A DNA stretch of 64,000 bases, taken from NCBI RefSeq assembly GCF_038502225.1, contig NC_091300.1, forward strand, positions 42,967,532 to 43,031,531, given 5' to 3'. Of this stretch, positions 52,880-63,867 are shown one piece after another. Source of the DNA: Cherax quadricarinatus (taxonomy: Eukaryota > Arthropoda > Malacostraca > Decapoda > Parastacidae). Below the pieces are notes generated by a model. The model was not told the DNA's origin and searched no databases. It was given only the letters and a program-made list of their open reading frames with translations. Positions within the stretch are counted from its first letter, which is position 1; the number at the start of each line of letters is the position of its first letter. A program made the position numbers and the translations under genes.

Positions 52880-55065
52880 AGATCCTGGTCAGGTAGATGA
52901 TCTTGGTTGCCGCTTTTCTGGGCATAGTTCTAGCTGACCAGACAACTTTTTTTGCGAGTAGGAAAATTAGATCTAACAAAAATGATCCCAAATGGATGAA
53001 CAGTAGATTAAAACATCTCATTGGTCAAAAGAGAGGCAAATATAGGCGCATCAAAAGAGGGGATGGGCAGTTAAGAAATCGATATATTCAATTAAAGAGA
53101 GAAATAAAAATGGAATGAGAAAAGGAATGAGAAAAGCAAAAAGGGATTATGAGGCTAAGGTCGCAAGGGATTCGAAGACTAACCCAAAAGGGTTCTTTCA
53201 GATTTACAAAAGTAAGATTAGGGACAAGATTGGCCCACTTAAGAGTAACTCAGGTCATATCACTGAAAGTGATAAGGATATGTGTGAAATTTTCAATGTC
53301 TATTTCCTTTCAGTTTTTACCCAGGAAGATACTAGCGAAATTCCCGAAATAATAAATTATGTAGAACAGGACGATAAACTATGCACGATTGGGGTAACTA
53401 GTTACATGGTCCTCAGACAAATAGAGAAATTAAAACCTAACAAATCCCCAGGTCCTGACGAGTTGTTTTCAAGGGTTTTGAAGGAATGTAAAGAGGAACT
53501 TAGCAAACCTTTGGCTAATCTTTTCAACATATCACTACAAACTGGCAGAGTGCCTGATAAGTGGAAAAGGGTAAATGTAATATCTATTAGCAAGGCAGGT
53601 GACAGGTCCTTGGCTTCGAACTATAGACCAATAAGCCTTACCTCAATAGTGGGAAAATTTATGGAATCAATAACTGCCGAAACAATTCTTAGCCATCTTG
53701 AAAGGCATTAATTGATAAATGAATCTGAACACGGTTTTAGAAAGGGGCGTTCCTGTCTTACTAATATACTAACTTATTTCACTAAGGTGTTTGAGGAAGT
53801 AGATTATGGTAATGAATATGATATTGTGTATATGGACTTCAGTAAGGCTTTCGATACAGTTCCACATCAGAGGCTATTGAGGAAACTTAAGGCACACGGA
53901 ATAGAAGGAGAAAATTTTTCCTGGGTAGAGGCATGGCTGACAAATAGGCAGCAGAGAGTTTGCATAAATGGGGAGAAATCAGAATGGGGGCACGTCACAA
54001 GCGGTGTTGCTCAGGGGTCAGTGTTGGGCCCGTTGTTGTACACACTTTACATAAACGACATGGATGAGGGAATAAACAGCTACATAAGCAAATCTACTGA
54101 TGACGCCAAAATAAGCCGTCCAATTCATTCTAATGAGGACATTAGTGCAGTCCAGGATGATTTGAATAGACTGATGCAGTGGTCGGAGAAGTGGCAGATG
54201 CAGTTTAATATAGAAAAATGCAAAGTTCTTAATGTTGGACAGGAGAATAACCATGCCACTTATAAACTGAATAGTGTAGATCTAAATCTTAATACTACTG
54301 ATTGCGAAAAGAATTTAGGAGTTCTGGTTAGCAGCAATCTGAAACCAAGACAGCAGTGCATAAGTGTTCGCAATAAAGCTAACGGAATCCTTGGCTTCAT
54401 ATCAAGAAGTATAAATAATAGAAGTCTTCAGGTTGATCTTCAACTCTATATATCCTTGGTTAGACCTCATTTAGATTATGCTGCACAGTTCTGGTCACCG
54501 TATTACAGAATGGATATAAATGCACAGGAAAACTTACAGAGGAGGATGACAAAGATGATCCCATGTATCAGAAATCTTTCCTATGAGGATAGACTGAGGG
54601 CCCTGAATCTGCACTCTCTAAAAAGGCGTAGAATTAGGGGGGATATGATTGAGGTGTATAAATGGAAAATAGGAATAAATAAAGGGAATGTAAATAGCGT
54701 GCTGAAAATATCCAGCCAAGACAGGACTCACATCAATAGTTTCAAGTTGGAAAAGTTCAGATTCAGGAAGGACATAGGAAAGCACTGGTTTGGTAATAGA
54801 GTTGTGGATGAGTGGAACAAACTCCCGAGTACCGTCATAGAAGCTAAGACGTTATGTAGTTTTAAAAATAGGTTGGATAAGTACATGAGTGGGTGTGGGT
54901 GGGTGTGAGTTGGACCTTACTAGCTTGTGCTACCAGGTCCGATGCCGTGTTCCTTCCTTAAGTGGTCATTGTTCTAAGCCGGGGGGTGGCATAGCCCTGC
55001 TTTGCATGGGTCAGTAGGCCTGTTGCATTGTTCCTTCTTTCTTATGTTCTTATTTTCTGATGCAT
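52880..55065 (+). pseudogene. CR1/L2-like LINE, 5'-truncated, near-complete RT, inactivated
   Basis: The plus strand starts in the endonuclease-RT linker (NDPKWMNSRLKHLIG, 52,950-53,115). A frameshift near 53,110, next to a small duplication of ggaatgagaaaa, moves into the frame 53,115-54,908, which is open except for one in-frame TAA at 53,709 between HLERH and LINESEHGFRKGRSC. RT motifs: SNYRPISLTSIVGK, motif A YMDFSKAFDTVPH, GVAQGSVLG (usually GVPQGS) and STDD where FADD is expected. It continues with HLDYAAQFWSPYY, RRRIRGDMIEVYKW and NRVVDEWNKLPS to the stop at 54,906-54,908. The 3' UTR ends near 55,065 with ttccttctttcttatgttc. Endonuclease missing. The two altered motifs, the stop and the frameshift indicate an inactive copy. 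Confidence 0.87.
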
Positions 55066-55240
55066 ACATGCTTGTGTCAGTATAATAATTCCGTAGCTAA
55101 AATATATATATATACGAAGTGGCAGAAGAAGCAAAATATTTAAACGATTTCAGAATAATTATAAGATGTCTTCTAAAAGTCATTTTATTGTCTTCTTCTA
55201 AGCTCTGAGTCCCCATAACGTGTGGTAGAGGCGCGGCTTC
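55066..55240. other. Short unassigned spacer
   Basis: Contains a short TA run. Nothing else recognised. Confidence 0.4.
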
Positions 55241-55680
55241 GACTCCATGGCATGTCTATCCCAAAGTTAGCAACCATGGTGACTCCATGGCATGTCTATC
55301 CCAAAGTTAGCAACCATGGTGACTCCATGGCATGTCTATCCCAAAGTTAGCAACCATGGTGACTCCATGGCATGTCTATCCCAAAGTTAGCAACCATGGT
55401 GACTCCATGGCATGTCTATCCCAAAGTTAGCAACCATGGTGACTCCATGGCATGTCTATCCCAAAGTTAGCAACCATGGTGACTCCATGGCATGTCTATC
55501 CCAAAGTTAGCAACCATGGTGACTCCATGGCATGTCTATCCCAAAGTTAGCAACCATGGTGACTCCATGGCATGTCTATCCCAAAGTTAGCAACCATGGT
55601 GACTCCATGGCATGTCTATCCCAAAGTTAGCAACCATGGTGACTCCATGGCATGTCTATCCCAAAGTTAGCAACCATGGT
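55241..55680. repeat. 40-bp minisatellite, 11 identical copies
   Basis: The unit contains gactccatggcatgtc and gttagcaaccatggt. All 11 units appear identical by eye, unlike every other long array in the window. Confidence 0.97.
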
Positions 55681-55967
55681 GATCTACTATGGTTCGTCCA
55701 GTTAGATAAACTTGTCGGTTTTTCAAACCATTCATCATAAACTTGTTTACACGAGCCAGGAAACCCTTATGTCGCGCTCTGTGGTTGATGTATTGAGCCT
55801 CGTAGTCTCTCTGGGCTGAGTGGCCCATACGGGTTTACGACATCGAATAAATATATAAGAAGGGGAGTGAAGGATAAAGTCGAGCAGGGTAAGAGGGGGA
55901 GGAGGGGAGTAAATAGAGGGGAAATTGAAGAGAAAAGAGATAACTGATTGATAATTGTTTCGGTGTT

Positions 55968-56003
<36 letters not shown>

Positions 56004-56572
56004 GGGGGAGAACTGAGAGCAAGAAAGACAGAGGTAAAGTAAGAGAGAAAGGGGGAGTGAAGAATCAAAAGGAAAACGGAGGATAAATGGGGACCGAAGT
56101 AGTAAGAAGGAAGACAGAAAAAAAGGAGAGTTAAAAAATATTACATAGAGGGAAGAAAGCAAGAAGGGGAGAGCAGGAAGGACGAAGGTGGTGAAAAAAG
56201 GATGTCAGAGAAGGTGGAGGCAGAGATAAAAGGAGGAGGAGAAAGGAGAAGAAGAAAGGCTAAGATGAGGAAGAAAGAATTCAGTAACGTAAGAGAAGAA
56301 AATCTAATTAATTCCTCTCCCTTTTTTTTTTTTTTTGGGGCATTTTTATCATCGTCACCCTTCATCCCTTCCTTCCATACATCTACACATGTCTACTTCC
56401 ACTCTCCCTCATCTCTTATCTTACGTCTTCCTCAATCCCTCCAACCCTCACTGCTTCCCCTCGCCTCTCCCCCCCTCCCCTTCCCTCCCCCCTTACACAA
56501 GTTGAACATTTCATAAAGTGACACTTGCCTGGAGCTCTGTGATCCAGCCTGTGTGTGTGCGCTCATCTGTGC
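55681..56572. other. Purine-rich then pyrimidine-rich unassigned sequence
   Basis: Plus-strand A/G bias at 55,850-56,300 with a GA run at about 55,972-55,998. A T run at 56,322-56,336 is then followed by C/T-rich sequence to about 56,490. Frames here are compositional. Confidence 0.5.

Positions 56573-56647
<75 letters not shown>
56573..56647. repeat. (GA)n microsatellite
   Basis: About 74 bp of pure GA. Confidence 0.97.
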
Positions 56648-56649
<2 letters not shown>

Positions 56650-57454
56650 GTCAGTGATGTTTACCGTGCGCCTCGACCGCCTTGGGTCACTCCCCGTGTC
56701 ATTATATTAACCTTCTGCTCCTTTTGTTCTGTTAACGCCTCCAAGGAACAAGGCGAGGCAACGGTGATCTGAGAGGCATCAACGAAAACAAACGATGCAG
56801 GAAACCGGTTGCCTGTTCACCCCTACTGTTGCTTGTTACTCAGGAAGGTACCGTTGTTCAGGTGGAGCCACACAACTGGATGGTACCGATGTCAAGCAAC
56901 GGTACCGTTGCAACACAAATACTATCATACCAAGATAAAACAACTAGCATCACTTAAAAAAAACTCACAAGATTTTTATTTATGTCAAAAGCTTATCCTC
57001 TTCCCGGAGGCTCCTACAGGTACTCCGGTAGTTATAAAAACCACGACGAAGGTAGCAAAGGCCTAAGCCGTAAGGAAATTGTGAAGATGTATTGCAGAGT
57101 CAGCTGCAGGTCACAAAATACACAGAGGAATAAGAGAGGGGAGGTCACATGAACACCAGCAGAGAAATGTGTGTACGCAATCAGTCAACAGACATTAATC
57201 TCAGAGTGACGGTGCTCAGGCTGGGGTCCCACACGTGGAAAGGATCGGCGCTTAACAACAGAGTATTGCTGCTACTGTTTTCTGTTCGCTGGTAAGAGGA
57301 AAAAAATAAAAGAGTTGACATACGAGGTCATTGCAAAGCCTGACCTCTCTTCACTCCAGGAAGTAACCCAAAGCAGTTGGCTAGCTCTCAGGTACTTCTA
57401 TACTGCTGTAGGTAAAGAGGAGCAGCCTGTGTAGAGAGACTTCGCAATGATTCT
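56648..57454. other. Unassigned sequence
   Basis: The word ggtaccg recurs four times in about 70 bp (56,847-56,912). No gene recognised. Confidence 0.4.
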
Positions 57455-57540
57455 AACCTTGTCCGGGAATCGAAGCCGCAACCTTCCGGTTCTGAGTCGA
57501 ACTGTGTAACCACGAGGCTGCTAGACACAAGGTTCGTACG
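57455..57540 (-). other. tRNA-like relic (tRNA pseudogene or SINE head)
   Basis: On the minus strand, ccttgt at the 5' end and acaagg at the 3' end could pair as an acceptor stem. Between them lie an A-box-like tagcagcctcgtggtt and a B-box-like ggcttcgattccc. The T stem does not pair well, so a functional tRNA is unlikely. Confidence 0.5.
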
Positions 57541-57954
57541 AACACCGGAGGACCAAGAAAAAGCGCGTTTAATACTTTCTCACACTCATTAAGTTCATTT
57601 ATATTATTCGAAGTTTAATCAACTCTCTTCTTACACTGATGCTATAATATTTATTATTAACTGAAAAAGTTCAGCCCCTGAAAAGAAACAGCACTGAAGT
57701 TTTAACAAGTGAATATTCTCTCCATCTAAATAAATGAAATCGGTGGGCTGCTTCACGCCTGGACACCTTGTTAGACGGTGTTGTTTGTTACCGCTCTAGT
57801 TCAGCCCGGTGCAGGAGCAGTAACACTCAACATTTTAGGAGACTGGTCACTCCGAGATAACAAGAGAAAGCCTCTTCAGTTTAACTTCAAAACTGGTGTG
57901 CCTTTTCCTTCTACCATTTCAAACATTCTATTTTAATGTTATCAGTATGTGTGC
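57541..57954. other. Unassigned sequence
   Basis: No gene recognised. Confidence 0.35.
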
Positions 57955-58020
57955 TATGAGAACTAATTTTTTTCTCACCCTACCTGGTGGGAGACGGCCG
58001 GTGTGTTGGAAAAAAAAAAT
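57955..58020 (+). mobile_element. Extreme 3' end of an RTE-like LINE
   Basis: Contains tttctcaccctacctggtgg, gagacggccggtgtgttgg and an A run, matching the hairpin and A tail at the end of the RTE-like copy at 11.64-11.71 kb. Almost the entire element is missing. Confidence 0.75.
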
Positions 58021-58061
58021 AAGTATCCCCGAAGGCATACCTTTAAGTGGTTGCTAGATTT

Positions 58062-58080
58062 TTTTTTTTTGGGGGGGGGG
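58062..58080. repeat. T run joined to G run
   Basis: A T homopolymer directly followed by a run of about ten G. Could be a low-quality assembly position. Confidence 0.7.
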
Positions 58081-58101
58081 TTAAATTTTCTAATGTAGTT
58101 A

Positions 58102-58151
58102 AATATTACCATTCAAGGTCTGATGTAAATCAGATCTTGAATGGTAATATT
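58102..58151. repeat. 23-bp stem palindrome with 4-nt loop
   Basis: aatattaccattcaa (58,102 onward) and ttgaatggtaatatt (ending 58,151) pair over 23 bp, with one mismatch by eye and the loop gtaa. Confidence 0.85.
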
Positions 58152-58837
58152 CCAATTTCTCGATGAGAACAACAAATTAGGATCAACTCAGCCGAAAGCT
58201 AATTCAAGCCTCATACTATGATATACCAACTTTAAAAGTTTAAAATCTCTCTGAAGAAGCATTTTCTAGTAATCTTATAGATATCATTATACCCACATAC
58301 ACCAGCAGTAAGTTTGAAGTCGTTCGGAAACTGCATTATCAAGTTATCGGCACTGAGGTTTTGAAGCCAGTAGCATCATAAAAACCAGTATTTCAATTTA
58401 ACAAAATGTCTAGTAAAAATATCAAACTGGAACGTACACAGGCAAAAATCAATCCAGTTTTTCTTTAAGTAAGATTCATCATCGTTTAAGGTTTAAAGAC
58501 GATCAGAAGAGTCATTCTCCATTTCACGGAAATAAATTCCTTAAATAAAATTGGCAAATTAAAATCACACAACACAAAATTAACGCAAAGCTTTCTATGA
58601 GAAATATATTACCATTACAAGGTGGAAGACGACCATCAGATGCAAACTAGTTATCGCACGGCCGCGCGATGCTGTAAGATGTATGATAACTATGTAACTA
58701 GAACACAGATATCCAGTAACAAAATTCGATTAGTATGGAGTCTGTCTATCCACAAATGATATAAAACATCTTCGTAGAACAACAGAAACTGTCAGTCTTC
58801 AAGTGAGCTTTGTGTGGGAAGGGGACGATGGAAGGTA
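58152..58837. other. Unassigned AT-rich sequence
   Basis: No gene or repeat recognised. Confidence 0.4.
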
Positions 58838-59012
58838 TCAAAATGAAGGAACACTTCTTAACCAACACTACAGAATGAAGAAGGAATACTTCTTAGTCAA
58901 TACTACAGAATGAAGAAGGAACACTTCTTAACCAACACTACAGAATGAAGAAGGAATACTACTTAACCAACACTACAGAATGAAGAAGGAACGCTTCTTA
59001 ACCAATACTACA
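58838..59012. repeat. 35-bp minisatellite, about 5 copies
   Basis: The unit contains gaatgaagaaggaacac and ttcttaaccaacactaca. Moderately diverged. Confidence 0.93.
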
Positions 59013-59045
59013 AAGACCAATATCATTGTTTCCTGACGAACCTTA

Positions 59046-59062
59046 CCTAACCTAACCTAACC
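59046..59062. repeat. Short (CCTAA)n tract
   Basis: About 3.4 copies of CCTAA, the complement of the arthropod telomere motif TTAGG. Far too short to be a telomere. Confidence 0.7.
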
Positions 59063-59424
59063 AATATCATGTTTTGTGGGATGTTCACTTGATATTTATT
59101 TGCCTTCGTACTGGTTTAAATTTCTTCGAGAAAATGGATGAAACAAGAATTGGGAAATCTGGAACATTTAAGGGCTGTAGGGTGCTTTAGATCCAGAGAC
59201 GTGCAACTTGCTTGCATTTGTGCATGCATGCAGTCTGTGACTGTGACAACGTCATGCCTGGCTGGCATTAGGAGAAAGTTTGCTCTGAAGAAATGAAGAA
59301 CGAGACTCATTTCAGGAAGCAGGTTTACCTGCTTCTGCCGAGTACGAACTACAAATGATGTCACTTCAGTTGGAGAAGCGACGCTTGTTTACCTAGGCAC
59401 GATTGCTTAGCGCTGCCTAGGACT
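59063..59424. other. Unassigned sequence
   Basis: No gene recognised. Confidence 0.35.
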
Positions 59425-59480
59425 GTACTCACTCACCTATTTGTGGTTGCAGGGGTCGATTCACAGCTCCTGGCCCCGAT
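59425..59480 (-). mobile_element. 3' tail of a CR1/L2-like LINE
   Basis: ctcacctatttgtggttgc and cacagctcctggccccg match the 3' UTR of the copy at 8.28-8.34 kb. Only the last ~55 bp remain. Confidence 0.75.
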
Positions 59481-59625
59481 CACTGGTCAGCGTTGCCCTG
59501 GACTGTGATCACTGGTCAGCGTTGCCTTGGACTGTGATCACTGGTCAGCGTTGCCCTAGACTGTGATCACTAGTCAGCGTTGCCTTGGACTGTAATCACT
59601 CGTCAGCTTTGTCCTGGGCCATGAT
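59478..59625. repeat. 29-bp minisatellite, about 5 copies
   Basis: The unit contains gatcactggtcagcgttgcc. It starts at the truncation point of the LINE tail. Confidence 0.92.
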
Positions 59626-59794
59626 CAGCCTCGCCTGACACTGATAATAACACGTCACTCCTAGTAAATGTCAGCGCATCCATCAGCCTCGTCTACAAGG
59701 GCCAGCTCGCCTGTCAGCCTGTCGATACTGTCTATCGTGTGCAAGTCTGCGATATCAGCCGCTTTAGTCCTAATGTTACCTGTTCATGCGTTAA

Positions 59795-59910
59795 CAAATA
59801 ACACCACGTTATGAAATATAACACCACGTTATGAGATATAACACCACGTTAAGAAACACAACACGTTATAGAGCGTAACACTATGGAATATAACACTACG
59901 TTATAGAATA
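59795..59910. repeat. Degenerate repeat of about 20 bp
   Basis: Repeated words are ataacaccacgttatg and variants, about five copies. Confidence 0.8.
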
Positions 59911-59997
59911 TATATTATATTTAGTTGTATAATTGTTTTACTGGGTAAGTTAGGTTAGAATTTTTCTTAGTTATCCTTTAGGCTGTTCGTTATAGGT

Positions 59998-60182
59998 CAT
60001 CAATGAAGATCCACTGCAAGGGGTTATCAAAGAGGTTCCATCGCACGGGGGTTATCAATGAGGTTCCATCGCACGGGGTCATCAATGAGGATCCATCATA
60101 CGAGGTCATCAATGAAGATCCATCGTATGGGGTTATCAATGAGGCTCCATCGCACAGGGTCAATAATGATCGTTCGCACGAG
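59998..60182. repeat. 27-bp minisatellite, about 6.7 copies
   Basis: The unit contains atcaatgaggttccatcg and cacgggg. Diverged. The period is a multiple of 3. Confidence 0.93.
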
Positions 60183-60468
60183 AACATATATTCCAGCTAC
60201 CTCACAGTAGGGGGAAGGGGTTCCAGAGGAGCCCCGCGTGTAGGCTTCGCATGAGAAGCGCCCGTTAAATTTACTTATCCGGAGGTATAATGGGTGAGGT
60301 AACACTCAATTAAGACTGGTGGAGTGTTTACGCTGGCCAGAGTGCCTCGTAACACCTATAATATCCCACCAGCGAGCCATTTTCCCAGGCATCATGACCC
60401 GAGTTGTTGTGGCCCGTGATATGCGGCACAGGACCTGTACACCTGTCGTGTACGTACCTAAGTACCCT

Positions 60469-60469
<1 letters not shown>
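60183..60469. other. Unassigned sequence
   Basis: No gene recognised. Confidence 0.35.

Positions 60470-60525
<56 letters not shown>
60470..60525. repeat. (GC)n(CA)n microsatellite
   Basis: A short GCGC tract joined to about 46 bp of CA. Confidence 0.96.
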
Positions 60526-60528
<3 letters not shown>

Positions 60529-61630
60529 GAATGCCAAATCTTCGGTGGAAAGGAATGATAATCTCTACGTAGGGAAGTACTATACTTAGCAGTTAGCATG
60601 ACTGAGGTCCGAGACCTCACATAATATAAATATGAAAGAATTAAATGGTATGTAACACAGCTTTAAAGAAAAATTAATATAACTTTGACAGTTTCGGAAA
60701 ATATCAGCTTGAAGTACAAGAAAAAAAAAAAGAACGAGCTGTTAGAATAATACGGGAAAACTATGACAAAGTAAAGGAAAGCGGTAAAATTATCCAGCAA
60801 ATGCTAAAAATGGCCCTTCAAACAATGCCCAAATTATATCAGAAGAAAATGATGGTAAGAATGATGGCACAAAATGGGATGAAAGGTAAGAACAAGAGGG
60901 GAAGTAAGGAAAGTGCTCTAAGCCGGATTATTCCAATATTTATGAGGTGGTCGGGAGGGTCGCACTCCGGGCTCTCGTCAGGAAAAGCGGTGCTTCTATC
61001 CGTAGAAGAAGGATCGAGCCTTCATCCTTTCAAATTTTATTATACACAACATTTTCCACTGGAAAATATAAGCTTCTTATTACTTTACCAGCTCCACACA
61101 CCGCAGCACTTCCATTCCCCTACCACAACGCCACCCACCTCCCCACAAACCCCACACTAGACCCCCACGAAACCTTCACCACACCTACTTAAATCTTACC
61201 ACTTTCTCAAGAACTCTCCAAAAGCGAATCTGATCTCCTAAACCAAATCTCCAGCATCTTAAAAATCAGGAAGGTGCTGGCCAAGCAAGACAATACAGGG
61301 AAGCTTCGTGCTCATGAATGAATTTACATATCAGAATTCAGAATTTAAATTGAAAAGTACTGCAGTAGGCGTACCGGCCCCTGCCAGGCAGGTTATACTC
61401 TTACGTTGTAGTCTTATTTTAAAGCTGTCTAAGGTATTTAGCTCCAGTAATACTCCGTGACAATTTACGTCACTCCTTTATCATTACTGCCAAACTAGGA
61501 ATTTCCAATATCCTTTGTAAAAAATCCTAATAAGAATTCACTGTTATCAATTCTAGGTTAAATATCTTCAGCACACTTTATTTACTTTCCACTTGGTAAC
61601 CTCAATCACATCTCCTTTCAATGAGAAATA
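60526..61630. other. Unassigned sequence
   Basis: No recognisable gene. An A run at about 60,720-60,732. A 119-codon open frame at 60,801-61,160 has no recognisable features. Confidence 0.4.
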
Positions 61631-61730
61631 GGAAAATGCAGTTACATGACGACATTTCGCCCAGACAGCGGCTTTATCAAGTCTGACTTAAAAAAGTCAC
61701 TACTTGGGCGAAACCTCATCCTTTTCGGTA
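61631..61730. mobile_element. Diverged fold-back-type repeat
   Basis: acatttcgcccagacagc, ggctttatcaag and ttgggcgaaacctcatcc resemble the TTTATCAAG and CGAAAC words of the fold-back family, with short imperfect arms around a tttaaaaa-like centre. Confidence 0.5.
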
Positions 61731-62480
61731 TATTATACCATTACCAACCCTTCCAAGAGCGCAGAATCGGAATTCTCAATATTTCTTCCTAGGGAAGATT
61801 CCTGATTCAATGAATTAATTTTGCCACCCTCTCCTGCATTATTGTATCATTTCTTTAGTAAGGAAATAACATAGTGTAAGTGAGGCCATCCCAGTGTGGT
61901 GTGTTATAACCTTGGACTTTATTATGTATACCTAATCTCTGTTGTCTTGGTCTAAGATTCTGGCGGCTACGACTCTAGTAATTTCTCGCAACGCAAAAAC
62001 CAGTGATAAAGACAGAGAACTGGAACTCACACCGAAGCTTCCAGAAACACTGAAGATAAACTTGCTTTAATTGAGAATGCATTGTACTTCAGTAAGTGGT
62101 AAATCAGTGTGGACAGTTTAACTTTTAGACAGAAGGTGGCTCAAGAATAAAGAACTTCCTAAAGCAAATACCACACATTAGATCTCTGGCAAGAGGTTCA
62201 CGGATACTGTACGTAATTGTCTCCTCACATCTGCTATATAATGTTATATAGCTTGGAATATTAACACAATCGTTGGAACGTAGCTTCAAAACCACAAACA
62301 TTCGTAGGATCATGGCCAGGGACATCCGTAGATTCAAAGCCATGAATATCCGTAGGATCAACATCAAAGAGGACTGCAAGCTTAGCACAGTGCGGATGGC
62401 TGCCGCATGTCCAAACACACAGATTAAAAATTTTAACTTTCACCAGAGAGAAAAAAAAACACGAGTTAAAGCAGTAGCTT
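61731..62480. other. Unassigned sequence
   Basis: No gene recognised. Weakly repeated words (catccgtag, atccgtaggatca) occur at 62,290-62,365. Confidence 0.35.
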
Positions 62481-62489
62481 AATAAAACA

Positions 62490-62550
62490 CTATCACAATC
62501 ATGGGGGAGCGCCAAACCCACAAGGGACATACAGCGCCATGACAATGAGA
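62490..62550 (+). mobile_element. Partial copy of the SINE-like repeat
   Basis: gggagcgccaaacccacaa and catacagcgcc resemble the start of the repeat at 62.80 and 39.18 kb. Confidence 0.5.
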
Positions 62551-62794
62551 GGCAATCAGAGTCGAACCAAAAAATAAGGATAGTTCCAATTCCTTGGATA
62601 ATGCGGCCTTGAAGAAAGTTGCAGGATAAAACATGTTATTGTCAGATATTTTGCATTACCATATATCGGAGCGTCAGAGTCAGTAACTGAAGGAGGTTCG
62701 TAAACCTGCAAGAAGATGAACGAAGTCGCTCGGCTCTTCAGAGTTCATCTAACTTCATACACCAGAAAAATAAATCTCACATGATTAGTTTTAT

Positions 62795-62955
62795 AATCAC
62801 GAGGGAACGCTAAACCCATAGGGATTATACAGCACGTATGGAGTGGGGGAATGGAAGGTATTCAGGCTCAATTCAGGGAAATGGAGCACAGATCCAATTC
62901 CCTAGATCAAGAGCCCCTTAAGGAACCTCCCTTGAGAGGTCTGTCAGAGGAACAT
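62795..62955 (+). mobile_element. Interspersed repeat (SINE-like), copy 2
   Basis: gaacgctaaacccatag, attatacagcacg, ggagcacagatccaattcc and gaacctcccttgag occur in the same order as in the copy at 39.18-39.33 kb. Confidence 0.65.
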
Positions 62956-63003
62956 TTAGTTTCATGTTGCGTTTCCTTCCCTTCCCTCTTTATCCACCTC
63001 CCA

Positions 63004-63397
63004 TCCTCCACACGTCTCGCCCATCCTCCACACCCACACGTCTCGCCCATCCTCCACACGTCTCGCCCATCATCCACACGTCTCGCCCATCATCCACACG
63101 TCTCGCCCATCATCCACACGTCTCACACACCATCCACACGTCTCACACACCATCCACACGTCTCACACACCATCCACACGTCTCACACACCATCCACACG
63201 TCTCACACACCATCCACACGTCTCACACACCATCCACACGTCTCACACACCATCCACACGTCTCACACACCATCCACACGTTTCACACACCATCAACACG
63301 TCTCACACACCATCAACACGTCTCACACACCATCCACACGTCTCAAACACCATCCACACGTCTCACCCATCCTCCACACGTCTCACCCACCATCCAC
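63004..63397. repeat. 20-bp minisatellite, about 19.5 copies
   Basis: Unit cacacgtctcacacaccatc. The left units read ctcgcccatc instead of ctcacacacc, so older variants lie at the margin. Confidence 0.96.
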
Positions 63398-63611
63398 ACC
63401 TGTAACAACCCCGCCTGGTGCTGGACACTGGCGTCATCTAGCAACTAACGACCCGCCTAAGTGCCTAACAGCAGTCAATGGGTGATTTAGGATTCCCCAT
63501 GAAGTAGCCATCACTATTACCAGCATGGGGGCCCCTCATTAACCACTCAGTATGAGGAATAATGGGAGGTGAGGGCAACAGCTCTCAGGTTATGGTGGGT
63601 ATGGAGTTTTG
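63398..63611. other. Unassigned sequence
   Basis: Nothing recognised. Confidence 0.4.
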
Positions 63612-63812
63612 GGACAGAAACGTGAGGGAGAGGTGACTGTGGGAGTGTGTGGGAGAGGAGTGTGTGGGAGAGTGTGTGGGAGAGGAGTGTGCAAGGGAGT
63701 GTGTGGGAGAGATGTATGTCGGAGAGGAGTGTGTGGGAGAGGAATGTATGGGAAAGGAATGTGTGGGAGAGGAGTATGTGGGAGAGAAGTGCGTGGGAGA
63801 GGGCTGAGTTAG
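63612..63812. repeat. Degenerate minisatellite of about 15 bp
   Basis: Repeated gtgtgggagaggagt with many indels. Confidence 0.85.
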
Positions 63813-63867
63813 GATGATCAGACCTAGATAAATAAGTGTATCTAGAAAAATGTATCCGGAGAAAAAT

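Noticed and set aside
55747..56516. Ser/Leu-rich and Arg/Glu-rich frames
   Set aside because: Low-complexity composition around GA and CT tracts.
59046..59062. Telomere
   Set aside because: Only three to four copies of CCTAA, with ordinary sequence on both sides.
60801..61160. 119-codon plus-strand frame
   Set aside because: No recognisable domain, unusual Met-rich start and no splice or conservation signal visible.
62125..62545. Overlapping minus-strand frames of about 95 codons
   Set aside because: No family resemblance. They contain parts of an interspersed repeat and weak local repeats.
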